NCBI GenBank assembly: GCA_963774405.1
Contig: CAVZEV010000011.1
Coordinates: 66,904-130,903, forward strand
Source: VRUE01 sp963774405
GTDB lineage: Bacteria > Actinomycetota > Thermoleophilia > Solirubrobacterales > 70-9
Direction: 5' to 3'
DNA length: 64,000 nucleotides
Shown: positions 39,181-50,822 of the stretch, piece by piece
How the letters are laid out: each line of letters opens with the position of its first letter
Position numbering within the stretch: the first letter of the stretch is position 1
Position numbers and translations under genes: made by a program
The notes under the pieces: generated by a model
What the model saw: the letters and a program-made list of their open reading frames with translations, nothing else
Told to the model about the DNA's origin: nothing
Database searches by the model: none

Positions 39181-42100
39181 ATGGCGGACGAGCAGCAGCT
39201 GCGCAGCTATCTGAAGCGGGTGACGATCGAGCTGGCCGAGGAGCGCAAGCGCCTGCACGCCTACCGCCACGAGCCGATCGCGATCGTCGGCATGTCATGC
39301 CGCTTTCCCGGCGGGGCCGACTCGCCGGCCAAGCTCTGGGACCTGCTCGCCGATGGCCGCGACGCGATCTCCGAGTTCCCCGCCGACCGCGGTTGGGACC
39401 TCGAGCGCCTTCACCATCCCGATCCCGACCACCCCGGCAGCACCTATGCCCGCGGGGCCGGCTTCGTCTACGACGCGACTGAGTTCGACCCCGCCTTCTT
39501 CGGCATCTCCCCGCGCGAGGCCCTGGCCATGGACCCCCAGCAGCGGCTGCTGCTGGAAGCGAGCTGGGAGGCACTGGAGGACGCCGGGCTCGACCCCCTG
39601 GGCCTGCGCGGCAGCTCGGCCGGGATCTTCGCCGGGATCAGCGCGCTCGACTACAGCGTCGGCCTCAGCGCCGACGACGAGCAGCTCGACGGCCACCGCC
39701 TGGTCGGCATGGCCGGCAGCGTCCTCTCCGGCCGCGTTTCCTACACCCTCGGCCTCGAGGGCCCGTCGATGACCGTCGACACCGCCTGCTCCTCCTCGCT
39801 GGTCGCGATCCACCTCGCCTCGCAGGCGCTGCGAGGAGGGGAGTGCGAGCTGGCGCTGGCCGGCGGCGTGACCGTGCTCGCGACCTCGACGGCGATCAGC
39901 GAAATCTCCCGCCAGCGCGGCCTCGCCCCGAACGGGCGCAGCAAGGCCTTCGCCGAGGCGGCCGACGGCGTCGGCTGGGGGGAGGGCGTCGGCGTCCTCG
40001 TCCTCGAGCGCCTCTCCGACGCCGAGGCAAAGGGCCGGCGCGTGCTCGCCACCGTGCGCGGCTCGGCCGTCAACCAGGACGGCGCCTCCAACGGGCTCAC
40101 CGCTCCCAACGGGCCCTCGCAGGAGCGGGTGATCCGCCAGGCCCTCGCCGGCGCCCGTCTGCAGCCCCAGGACGTCGACGCGGTCGAGGCCCACGGCACG
40201 GGGACGTCCCTGGGCGACCCGATCGAGGCCGGCGCCCTGCTCGCCACCTACGGCCAGGAGCGCGAGGCGCCGCTGCGGCTCGGCTCGATCAAGTCCAACA
40301 TCGGCCACACCCAGGCGGCGGCGGGGGTCGCGGGCGTGATCAAGACCGTGATGGCGATGCGCGAAGGGATCCTGCCCAAGACGCTGCACGTCGACGCCCC
40401 CTCCTCCAAGATCGACTGGGGGGCGGGGCGGATCGAGCTGCTGACCGAGGCGGCGGAGTGGCAGCCGAACGGGCATCCGCGCCGCGCCGGGGTCTCCTCC
40501 TTCGGCGCCTCCGGCACCAACGCCCACCTGATCCTCGAGCAGGGGCCGGCTCCCGACGCAGCCGAGGATGGCGAGCGGGGGTCGACACCCCTGCCCGGGT
40601 CGCTGCCCTTCGTCCTCTCGGCCAAATCCAGCGAGGCGCTGCGCGACGCGGCCGGCCGGCTCGCCGCTCATCTGGGCGGGCACCCCGGGCATGACCTCGC
40701 CGACCTCTCCCTCTCGCTCGCGACCACCCGCTCCGCGCTCGAACAGCGCGCGGTGCTGCTCGGCGGCGGTCGCCGGGAGTTGCTGAGCGGCCTCGCCGCC
40801 CTCCACACGGGCGCGCCGGCGGACAACCTCGTCCTCGGCAGCGTTCGCTCCGAGCAGCGCCCCGTCTTCTGCTTCCCGGGCCAGGGCGCCCATCGTCAGG
40901 GCATGGCCCTGGAGCTGCTCGAGACCTCGGAGCGCTTCAGGGCTCACATGCACGACTGCGAAGAGGCTCTCGCCCCGTTCGTCGATTGGTCTCTGCAGGA
41001 GCTGCCCTGAGGGAGGACCAGTCCGACTGGCCCGCTCGCCCCGACGGCCCTCCAACCGGCCCTCTTCGCGACGACGGTCTCCCTCGCCCGCCTCTGGCAG
41101 GACTGCGGCGTGGAGCCGTCGGTTGTGGTCGGCCACTCGCAGGGCGAGATCGCCGCCGCCCACATCGCCGGCGGGCTCTCGCTCGACGACGCAGCGCGCC
41201 TGGTCGCCCTCCGCGCCAGGGCGCTGATCAAGATCGTCGGCAGGGGGGCGATGCTGCTGGTTCCCCTGCCCCTGGGCGAGCTGGAGCCGCTGCTCAGCCC
41301 CTACGGCGAGCAGGTCTCGCATGCCGTCCAAAATGGTCCCGCTTCCCAGATCGTCTCCGGCGCCGGCGAGGCGATCGAGGAGATCGCCGCCAGCTGCGAG
41401 CAGGACGGCGTCCGGGTCAAGCGCATCGCCGCCGACGGCGCCGGGCACTCGGCCCAGATCGACGACCTCGAGGGGGAGCTGCTGGAGGCCTTCGCGCCGA
41501 TCTCGCCGCGCAGCGGTGAGATCCCCTTCCACTCGACCGTGACCGGCGAGCTCACCGACACCAGCGAGCTCGGCCCCGAGTACTGGTACCGAAACCTGCG
41601 CCAGACCGTGCGCTTCGAGCCGGTGATCCGCTCCCTGCTCGAGCAGGGGCAGCGCGTCCTGATCGAGGTCGGCCCCCACCCGGCCCTGGCCTTCTCGATC
41701 CAGGAGACGATCGACGACGCCCTCGAGCGCCCGCAGGAGGCGAGCGTGCTCGGCACCCTGCGCCGCGAGGAGCAGACCGAGCGCCGCTTCGCCCTCTCCC
41801 TGGCGGGTGCCCACGCCGCCGGCGCCAAGCTCGAGTGGGACAGCTTCTTCAAGGACAGCGGCGCCAGGGCGGTGCCGCTGCCCACCTACCCCTTCCAGCG
41901 CAAGCGCTACTGGCTCTCGGGCTCCTCCGCTGCCGGGGATCCCGCCGCGATGGGCCTCGCCCCGGCCGACCACCCGCTGCTCTCCGCCGCGATCGAGAGC
42001 CCCGCGGGAGGCCTCACCTTCACCGGCCGCATCTCCCGCCAGACCCACCCCTGGCTGGCCGACCACGCCGCCTTCGGCGTCGTCCTGCTCCCCGGCGCGG

Positions 42101-45100
42101 CCTTCGTCGAGCTGGCCCTGCGCGCCGGCAAGGGGGTCGGGTGCGAGCTGCTGGAGGAGCTCACCCTGGAGGCGCCGCTGATCGTTCCCGAGGCGGGCGG
42201 AGTCGCCCTGCAGGTCGCGCTCTCGCCCGCGGGCGAGGACGGCAAGCGCGAGGCCCTGGTCCACTCCCGTGCCGAGGCGAAGGCAGACGACGAGGAGGAG
42301 GTGGAGCCGGCGGCGTGGGTGCTGCACGCCCGCGGCGTGCTCTCCGACGAACGGCCCGCGGCGGGCGCGCTTCTGGGAACCTGGCCCCCGCAGGGGGCGG
42401 AGCCGCTCGATCCCGACTCGCTCTACGAGCGGCTCGCCGCGCTTGGATTCGAGTACGGCCCGGCCCTGCAGGGCGTGACCTCGGCCTGGCGCAAGGGCGA
42501 GGAGGTCTACGCCGAGGTCTCGCTTGCCGAGGAGCAGGAGGGCGAAGCCGGGCGCTCCGGTGTGCACCCGGCTCTCCTCGACGCCGCCCTGCACGCCGGC
42601 CTCGCCGAGAACGGGGAAAAGGCGATGCTGCCCTCCGTTTGGAAGGGGGTGAGCCTGGCTGCCTCAGGCGCCAAGGCGCTGCGGGTGAAGCTGGGCTTGG
42701 CCGAGCAGCAGACGAGCCTCGTCGCCTTCGACGAGGCAAACGCCCCGCTGCTCACCGTCGATGCGGTGATCGGCAGACCCGTATCGCCCGAGCAACTGGG
42801 CGGCCAGGCCCGCGCCCGCAATGACCTGCTCTCGCTGGAGTGGACGAAGGTGAGTCCGGCGGCGGAGAGTCCGGCCGCCAAGCTGCTCAGCCTGCCCGAG
42901 CTCGGCCCCGAGCGCGATCCCGATACCGCCCACGCCGCCCACGCCGCAACCAGGGCCGCCCTGGAGCTGATCCAGGCGACGCTCGCCGAAGAGCCGGGGC
43001 AGGGGGAGGAGCCCACCCGGCTCGCCCTGCTCACCGAAGGGGCGGTGGCCGCAACGCCCGGCGAGGACCCCGACCCCGCCGCCGCGGCGGTCTGGGGCCT
43101 CTTCCGCAGCGCCCAAACCGAGAACCCCGGCCGCTTCGCCCTGATCGACAGCGACGGCTCCGACGCCTCCCGCCAGATCATCGCGACGGCTCTCGCCGGA
43201 GGCGCCGCCGAGCCGCAGCTCGCCCTGCGCGAGGGCGCGCTGCTGGCGCCGCGGGTGAGCGATCGGTCTCGTCCCGATGCCGATCGCGGCGAGGACGAGA
43301 CCGAGGCGCCCGCCCCGCTCGACCCCGATCGCACCGTCTTGATCAGCGGCGCGACGGGAGCTTTGGGCGCCCTCCTCGCCCGCCACCTGGTCGAGGCCCA
43401 CGGCGCCCGCCGGCTGCTCCTGCTCAGCCGCAGCGGTCCCGCGGCCGAGGGCGCCGCGGAGCTCGCCCAGGCGCTCGAAGAGCTGGGCGCAGAGGTCCGC
43501 ATCGAGGCCTGCGACGTCGCCGATCGCTCGGCGCTCGAGACCCTGATCGAGGGGATCGACCCCGAGCACCCGCTCGGCGCCGTCATCCACACCGCCGGGG
43601 TGATCGAGGACGGCGTCGTCTCCTCGCTCACCGCCGAGCAGCTCGACCGCGTCCTCGCCCCCAAGGTCGACGGCGCTTGGAACCTGCACGAGCTCTGCAA
43701 GGAGATGGACCTCTCGGCCTTCGTCATGTTCTCCTCGATGGCGGGCACGCTCGGCGGCCCCGGCCAGGGCAACTACGCCGCCGCCAACGTCTTCCTCGAC
43801 GCCCTCGCCCAGCAGCGCCGCGCCCAGGGCCTTGCCGCCACCTCGATCGCCTGGGGGGCAGCCGAGGTTGAGGGCGCGGCCACGGGGGAGCTCTTCGACG
43901 CTGCCCTCGAGTGCCTCTCCCCATTGCTCCTGGTTGCCCCGGCCAATCGCAGCGCCCTCACCCGCATGGACGCTGCCGGGATGCTGCAGCCGATCCTGCG
44001 CGGCCTCTTGCCCCGGCGTGCCCAACGTCGCAAGGCTCCGCTCGCCTCGCTCGAGCAGCTCCTCTCCCGCGTCCCCGAGGCTGAGCATGAGGCCACCGTC
44101 CTCGAGCTCGTGCGCGAGGAAATGGCGGCCGTGCTCGGCTATGCCTCGGCCGCGGAGGTGCCGCCCGAGCGGCCCTTCAGCGAGCTCGGCTTCGACTCGC
44201 TGGCGGCGGTCGAGATGCGCAACCGTTTGGCGAGCAGGACAGGGTTGCGGCTCTCGACGACGATCGGCTTTGACTACCCCTCCGCGGCGAGGCTGGCGAC
44301 CCACCTGCTCGAGCGGGTGAGCGGCAGCGGGGCGGGCGCGGCACCGGCGCCGGCGCTGCAGAGCAGCGAGGAGGCGATCGCGATCGTCGGCATCGCTTGC
44401 CGGTACCCCGGCTCGGTCAACTCTCCCGAGCAGCTCTGGAGCATGCTCGCCGAGGGCCGCGACGGGATCTCGGAGTTCCCCTCCAACCGCGGCTGGGACG
44501 TCGAGGGCCTGTACCACCCCGACCCCGACCACCCGGGCACCAGCTATACCCGCGAGGGCGGCTTCCTGCACGACGCCGCCGACTTCGACCCCGCCTTCTT
44601 CGGCATCTCCCCGCGCGACGCCCTGGTCATCGACCCCCAGCAGCGGCTGCTGCTGGAAGCCTCCTGGGAGGCGCTCGAGCACGCCGGCATCGATCCCTTC
44701 AGCCTGCGCGGCACGCCGACCGGGCCTTCGCCGGGATCAGCGCCCTCGACTACATCGGCGGCGTGACCAGCTCCGACCAGGCGTTCGAAGGCTTTCGCCT
44801 GGTCGGCATGGCCGGCAGCGTCGTCTCCGGCCGCGTCGCCTACACCCTCGGCCTCGAGGGCCCGGCGATGACGGTCGACACCGCCTGTTCCTCCTCGCTG
44901 GTGGCGATCCACCTCGCCTCGCAGGCCCTGCGCGCGGGCGAATGCTCACTCGCCCTGGCCGGCGGGGTGACGGTGCTGGCGACCCCGACCGCGTTCAGCG
45001 AAATGTCCCGCCAGCGCGGGCTCGCCCCCGACGGCCGCTGCAAGTCCTTTGCCGAGGGAGCCGACGGCACCGGCTGGTCGGAGGGGGTCGGCGTGCTGGT

Positions 45101-48100
45101 GCTGGAGCGCCTCTCCGACGCCGAGCGCAACGGTCACGATGTCCTCGCCGTGGTCCGCGGCTCCGCCGTCAACCAGGACGGCGCCTCCAACGGGCTCACC
45201 GCCCCCAACGGCCCCTCGCAGGAGCGGGTGATCCGCCAGGCCCTGGCCAACGCGCGGCTCGAGCCCGCCGACGTCGACGCGGTCGAGGCGCACGGCACCG
45301 GCACGATGCTGGGCGACCCGATCGAGGCAACCGCCCTGCTCGCCACCTACGGCCAGGAGCGCGAGGCGCCGCTGCGGCTCGGCTCGATCAAGTCCAACAT
45401 CGGCCACTCCCAGGCGGCCGCGGGCGTCGGCGGCGTGATCAAGATGGTGCTGGCGATGCGCGCCGGGTCCTGCCGAAGACCCTGCACGTCGACGCTCCCT
45501 CCTCCAAGATCGACTGGGAGTCGGGGGCGGTCGAGCTGTTGACCGAGGCGCAGGAGTGGAAGCACAACGGCCGGCCGCGCCGCGCCGGGGTCTCCTCCTT
45601 CGGCGTCAGCGGCACCAACGCCCACGTCATCCTCGAGGAGGGGGCGGGGGTCGCGGCGCCCGGCCCGCGCGGCGACGAAACGCCCGGCCCGCTCCCCCTG
45701 GTCCTCTCGGCCAAAAGCGAGGAGGCGCTCAGCGACACCGCCGGCCGCCTCCTCGCCCACCTCGAGCGCAACCCCGACCTCGACCCGGTCGACCTCGCCT
45801 ACTCGCTCGCCGCCACCAGGGCGCAGCTGGAACTGCGCGCCGTTGCGGTGGGCGGGGAGCGCGAGCAGATCCTGGCGGCGCTCGCTGCCCTCGCCGCGGG
45901 CAGTCCCTCGCCGGACGTCTTTCGCGCCCAGGCCCGCAACGGCCGCCTCGCCTGCCTCTTCACCGGCCAGGGCTCCCAGCGAGCGGGCATGGGCAGGGAG
46001 CTGTACGAGGCCTATCCCGCCTACGCCGAGGCGCTGGATGAGGCCTGCGCGGAGATCGACAAGCACCTCGACCTCTCGCTCGAGGGCCTGATCTTCAGCG
46101 AGCCCGGCTCAGAGCAAGCGCAGCTGCTCGACCACACCACCTTCGCCCAGCCCGCCCTCTTCGCCGTCGAGCTGGCCCTCTGTCGCCTCCTTGAGTCCTT
46201 CGGCCTCGAGCCCGAGCTGCTCACCGGCCACTCGGTCGGGGAGATCGTCGCCGCCCACATCGCCGGAGTCTTCTCCCTGGAGGACGCCGCCAAGCTGATC
46301 TGCGCCAGGGGCGCGCTGATGGGAGCGCTGCCCGAGGGCGGGGCGATGCTGGCGATCGAGGCGAGCGAGGCCGAGGCGCTTGCCGCGATCGGGGACAAGG
46401 AGCAATTGCTCTCCCTCGCCGCGGTCAACTCGCCGAACGCAACCGTCGTCTCCGGCGAGGAGCAGGCGATCGAGGAAGTCGAGGCCCACTTCAAGGCGGA
46501 GGGACGCAAGACCAAGCGCCTTCAGGTCTCCCACGCCTTCCACTCGCCCCTGATCGAGCCGATGCTGGAGCAGTTCTCAGCGGTCGTCTCCTCGCTCACC
46601 CTCAACGAGCCAAAGCTGCCGGTGGTCTCCAACCTGACGGGCGAGCAGCTCACCCCCGAGCAGGCAACCGACCCCGCCTACTGGGTCTCCCACGCAAGGG
46701 AGCCGGTGCGCTTCGCCGACGCGGTGAAGGCCCTGAAGGAGCGCGGCGCGACCACCTTCCTGGAGATCGGCCCCGACCCAGTCCTCACCGCGATGGCAAG
46801 CGCCACTCTCGGCGAAGACGCCAAGGCCGCCCTGATCCCGACCCTGCGCGAGGGGCGCGAGGAGCCCAAGGCCCTCGCCCTCTCCCTCGGCTCGGCCCAT
46901 GCATCCGGCATCAAGCTCGACTGGGACGCCTACTTCAAGGGCGCTGGCGCGAACCGGGTGCCGCTGCCCACCTACCCCTTCCAGCGCAAGCGCTACTGGC
47001 TCAACCCGTTCAACTCCGCCTCCAACCCCAGCGCGGTCGGCCAGACGGATACCGAGCACCCGCTGCTCGGCGCCGCGATCGAAGACCCCCAGACCGGCGC
47101 CTTCACCCTCACCGGCCGCATCTCGCGACAAACCCACCCCTGGCTGGCCGACCACGCCGTCTTCGGCGTTGTCCTGCTGCCCGGCACGGCCTTCGTCGAG
47201 CTGGCCCTGCGCGCCGGCCGCGAGGCCCGGTGCAAGCGCCTCGAGGAGCTGGCGCTGCAGGCGCCGCTGATCGTTCCCGAGTCCGGTGGAGTCGCCCTGC
47301 AGGTCTCGCTCTCGGCGCCGGCCGAGGGCGGCCGGCGCGAGGTGACGATCCACTCGCGGGCCGAGGCGGGAGCAGACGAAGAACCGGGCGAGTGGGTGCT
47401 GCACGCGCAGGGCGCGCTCTCGGCCGGGGAGCCCCAGGCGGGGCAGCCGCTCGCGGCCTGGCCTCCGCAGGGCGCCAAGCCGATCGGGGTCGAGGACGCC
47501 TACGAGCGCTTTGCCGCTATCGGCTTCGACTACGGGCCCGCCTTCCAGGGCCTGACCGCCTCCTGGCGACTCGGCGATGAGATCTTCGCCGAGGTCTCGC
47601 TCGCCGAGGAGCAGACCTCCGAGGCCGCTCGCTTCGGGGTCCACCCGGCGCTGCTGGACTCGGCAATGCACGGCGGCCTCGAGCTGATGATCGGCCCCGA
47701 TGGCGAGCCCGTCGTCGATGGGCTGATGTTGCCCTTCGCCTGGACCGGGGTCGAGGTCGACGCACCGGGACAGAGCTCGCTGCGGGTTCGCCTGGCGAAG
47801 CAGGGCGACTCCTTCACGCTCACCGCCTTCGACGGGGAGAACGCCCCGATCGTCTCGGTTGACTCGGTGATCGGCAGGCCGGTCTCGGCCGCGCAGCTCG
47901 GCGGCCAGGCCCAGGCCCGCAAGGATCTCTTCTCCCTGCGGTGGACCGAGGCTGCCGCGCCCCCCGCCCAGGGCGCCCCGGCCAAGCTGCTCAGCCTGCC
48001 CGAGCTCGGCCCCGAGCGCGATCCCGATACCGCCCACGCCGCCCACGCCGCAGCCAGGGCCGCCCTGGAGCTGATCCAGGCGACGCTCGCCGAAGAGCCG

Positions 48101-49540
48101 GGGCAGGCGGAGGAGCCCACTCGGCTCGCTCTGCTCACCGAAGGGGCGGTGGCCGCAACGCCCGGCGAGGCCCCCGACCCCGCCGCCGCGGCGGTCTGGG
48201 GCCTCTTTCGCAGCGCCCAAACCGAGAACCCCGGCCGCTTCGCCCTGATCGACAGCGACGGCTCCGACGCCTCCCGCCAGATCATCGCCAAGGCCCTGGC
48301 GGGGGGTGCGAGCGAGCCCCAGCTCGCTTTGCGCGAGGGCGCACTGCTGGCGCCACGGATGATCGACGTCTTCGGCGAGGAAGACGAGCAATTCCCCCCG
48401 CTCGACCCCGATCGCACCGTCTTGATCAGCGGCGCGACGGGAGCTTTGGGCGCCCTCCTCGCCCGCCACCTGGTCGAGGCCCACGGCGCCCGCCGGCTGC
48501 TCCTGCTCAGCCGCAGCGGCCCCGCGGCCGAGGGCGCCGCGGAGCTCGCCCAGGCGCTCGAAGAGCTGGGCGCAGAGGTCCGCATCGAGGCCTGCGACGT
48601 CGCCTCGCGCGAGCAGCTCGAGACCCTGATCGAGGGGATCGACCCCGAGCACCCGCTCGGCGCCGTCATCCACACCGCCGGGGTGATCGAGGACGGCGTC
48701 GTCTCCTCGCTCACCGCCGAGCAGCTCGACCGCGTCCTCGCCCCCAAGGTCGACGGCGCCTGGAACCTGCACGAGCTCTGCAAGGAGATCGACCTCTCGG
48801 CCTTCGTCATGTTCTCCTCGATGGCGGGCACGCTCGGCGGCCCCGGCCAGGGCAACTACGCCGCCGCCAACGTCTTCCTCGACGCCCTCGCCCAGCAGCG
48901 CCGCGCTCAGGGCCTTGCCGCCACCTCGATCGCCTGGGGCCCCTGGGAGCGCGAGAGCGCGATGACCAAGGGCCTCGACGAGCAGGACCGCGCCCGCGCT
49001 CGCCGCGCCGGGGCCGAGGCGCTCTCCGACGAGCGCGGCCTGGAGCTCTTCGACGCCGCCCTCGCCCGCCCCGAGGCGCTCGCCCTGGCGACCAGGGTGC
49101 AGCGCAGCGCCCTCGTCCGCATGGATGAGGCCGGGATGCTGCCGGCGATCCTGCGCGGCCTGCTGCCCAAGCGCTCCCAGCGCCGCAGGGCGCCGATCGT
49201 CTCGCTCGAGCAGCGCCTCTCCCGCGTTCCCGAGGCGGAGCACGAGGCAGCGGTCCTGGGGCTGGTCCGCGAGGAGGTGGCGGCCGTGCTCGGCCATGCC
49301 TCGGCCGCCGAGGTGCCGCCCGAGCGGCCCTTCAGCGAGCTCGGCTTCGACTCGCTGGCGGCGGTGGAGATGCGCAACCGGTTGGGCGCCGCGATGGGTT
49401 CCCCGCTGCCGATCACCCTGATCTTCGACTACTCGAGTGCCGCCGCCTTGGCCGGCTTCTTGCTCGCCGAGTTCCGCAAAGACGGCAGCGAGGACAGCGG
49501 CAACAGCGAGGACAACGACAACAGTGAGGGAGGTGCCTGA
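39181..49540 (+). CDS. PKS-E: type I modular polyketide synthase, modules 8-9 (terminal)
   Basis: This last synthase, about 3450 residues, starts at ATG 39181, two bases after the PKS-D stop. Its N-terminus (DEQQLRSYLKRVTIELAEE) is a classical docking coiled coil matching the PKS-D tail. Both modules are KS-AT-DH-KR-ACP. AT8 has an unusual GAGH loop; AT9 is malonyl. The final ACP (49235-49460) is followed only by a short Ser/Asn/Asp/Glu-rich tail and the stop. There is no thioesterase, reductase or condensation domain, so chain release must be by a separate protein or an unusual route. An in-frame TGA at 41008 lies between two compensating frame changes (about 41,000 and 41,050); others are near 44,728 and 45,467. 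The stop and the next ATG overlap as TGATG. Confidence 0.88.
39270..44320 (+). other. Module 8: KS-AT(ethylmalonyl-like?)-DH-KR(lid-deleted)-ACP
   Basis: KS 39270-40545 has VDTACSSS. AT 40605-41925 begins FPGQGAHRQGM, has GHSQGE and ALRARA, and shows DGAGHS in the specificity loop, close to the xAGH pattern associated with ethylmalonyl-type extenders. DH 41965-42780 has ADHAAFGVVLLPGA and HPALLDAALH. KR 43325-43900 has GATGALG, IED and QGNYAAANVF, but lacks about 24 residues after AWG relative to module 9. ACP 44085-44320. Confidence 0.82.
42885..43860 (+). repeat. DH-KR linker/KR block near-identical between modules 8 and 9 (partner about 47,985-48,940)
   Basis: From LLSLPELGPERDPDTAHAAH through the KR catalytic region, module 8 DNA matches module 9 closely; in the KR the offset is 5083. 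The copies diverge sharply right after the IAWG codons, where module 8 has lost the lid segment. Linker length differs slightly. Confidence 0.65.
44370..49460 (+). other. Module 9: KS-AT(malonyl)-DH-KR-ACP
   Basis: KS 44370-45640 has two frame changes where G runs look one base short, and VDTACSSS. AT 45690-47010 has GHSVGE and HAFHS (partner of the module 2 AT block). DH 47050-47890 has ADHAVFGVVLLPGT and HPALLDSAMH. KR 48405-49090 has GATGALG, IED and a full lid region. ACP 49235-49460 (LGFDSLAAVEM). A double bond next to the terminal carbonyl is predicted. Confidence 0.84.
49526..49534 (+). promoter_or_regulatory. Strong ribosome binding site for the carboxylase/reductase
   Basis: GAGGGAGGT sits 5 bases before ATG 49540 and is the best Shine-Dalgarno match near any start in the cluster. 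It lies inside the last codons of PKS-E and fixes the start of the next gene, suggesting independent, efficient translation. Confidence 0.65.
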
Positions 49541-50793
49541 TGACGACTGTCGAGGCCGAGCGTGTGACGCAACTGGAGGTCGAGCCGGGGGAGCTGCCCA
49601 CCACGATGACCGCCTGGGTGATTCGCAAGGAGCGCGAGGGGCAACCCCTCGACGCCTTCCAGCTCGAGCAGATCGAGGTGCCCGAGCCCGGCCCCTTCGA
49701 GGTGATCGTCCGCGTCATGGCCGCCGGGGTCAACTTCAACAACGTCTGGGCGGCGCTGGGCAAGCCGGTCTCGGTCTTCGGCTACGGCGACCACCCGCAG
49801 TACGGCCACCACATCGGCGGCTCCGACGCCTCCGGCATCGTCTGGAAGGTCGGCGCCGGCGTCACCCGCTGGCAACCGGGCGACGAGGTCGTGATGCACA
49901 CCGCCCAGGTCTCCTACGAGGACGTCGAGGTGCACGGCCTCGACCCGGTGCTGGCACCCAGCCTCGAGGCCTGGGGCTATGAGACCACCTGGGGCTCCTT
50001 CGCCCAGTTCACCAAGGTGCAGGCCCAGCAACTGCTGCCGCGCCCGCAGAGCCTCAGCTGGGCCGAGGCCGCCACCTACGGGCTCACCTACTTCACCGCC
50101 TACCGCATGCTGATCGACCGCTGCAACCTCCAGGCCGGCCACAGGGTGCTGATCTGGGGCGCCGCCGGCGGCCTCGGCGTCTTCGCCACCCAGCTCTGCG
50201 CCCTGGCCGGGGCCGACGCCGTCGGCGTCGTCTCCTCCGCGGAGAAGGGCGAGCTGGTCAAGCGCCTCGGCGCCGTCGGCTACATCGACCGCCGCGAGTT
50301 CGGCGAGATGATGCGCACGGCGGAGAACCTCGCCGACCGGGCGGGGGAGAAGGAGCGCTTCAGGGCCTCCCGCGCCTTCGCCGCGCGGGTCAAGGAGATC
50401 CTCGGCGAGGCCCCCGACATCGTCTTCGAGCACGTCGGCAAGGCCACCATGCCGACCTCGGTCTTCACCGTCAGGCCGTTCGGCAAGGTCGTCACCTGCG
50501 GCGCGACGACCGGCTTCGACCTCGATTTCGACGCGCGCTACCTGTGGATGCGCCAGAAGGAGATCATCGGCTCCCACGGCGCCAACGCCTACCAATCGAT
50601 GAAGGCGAATCAGCTGATCGCCGCGGGCAAGATCCGCCCGCTGCTCTGGCGCACGATGGGGTTCGGAGAGGTTCCGGCCGCTCACCAGATGTTGCTCGAA
50701 AACGAGCACCTCGGCAAGATCGCGATCTTGGTCGGGGCCGAAAACGACGAGGCCGGCCGCAACGAGCCGGGGCCCGGGGCGATCCGCGCGTAG
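49540..50793 (+). CDS. ccr: Crotonyl-CoA carboxylase/reductase
   Basis: The enzyme is a medium-chain dehydrogenase/reductase that reduces a 2-enoyl-CoA with NADPH and traps CO2, giving ethylmalonyl-CoA or longer alkylmalonyl-CoA extenders. The 417-residue sequence has the CCR N-terminus (TMTAWVIRKEREG), GVNFNNVWAALGKP, SDASGIVWKVG, the Rossmann motif WGAAGGLG (around 205) and YLWMRQKEIIGSHGAN (around 335-350), all typical of CCR rather than of quinone reductases. Family members usually read ETNFGS and SHFAN; here these are ETTWGS and SHGAN, so the acyl pocket may be altered. It is the first gene after the PKS genes (1-base overlap) and probably feeds the unusual AT of module 8, possibly also that of module 6. 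It is intact. Confidence 0.93.
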   Translation: MTTVEAERVTQLEVEPGELPTTMTAWVIRKEREGQPLDAFQLEQIEVPEPGPFEVIVRVMAAGVNFNNVWAALGKPVSVFGYGDHPQYGHHIGGSDASGIVWKVGAGVTRWQPGDEVVMHTAQVSYEDVEVHGLDPVLAPSLEAWGYETTWGSFAQFTKVQAQQLLPRPQSLSWAEAATYGLTYFTAYRMLIDRCNLQAGHRVLIWGAAGGLGVFATQLCALAGADAVGVVSSAEKGELVKRLGAVGYIDRREFGEMMRTAENLADRAGEKERFRASRAFAARVKEILGEAPDIVFEHVGKATMPTSVFTVRPFGKVVTCGATTGFDLDFDARYLWMRQKEIIGSHGANAYQSMKANQLIAAGKIRPLLWRTMGFGEVPAAHQMLLENEHLGKIAILVGAENDEAGRNEPGPGAIRA

Positions 50794-50822
50794 CGGGCCC
50801 GGGCGGAGAGGAAAGCAACGGA

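Noticed and set aside
41008..41010. In-frame TGA as a true end of PKS-E with a separate gene starting at 41110
   Set aside because: The AT domain continues smoothly across it when two compensating one-base changes (near 41,000 and 41,050) are allowed; a split inside an AT would be non-functional.
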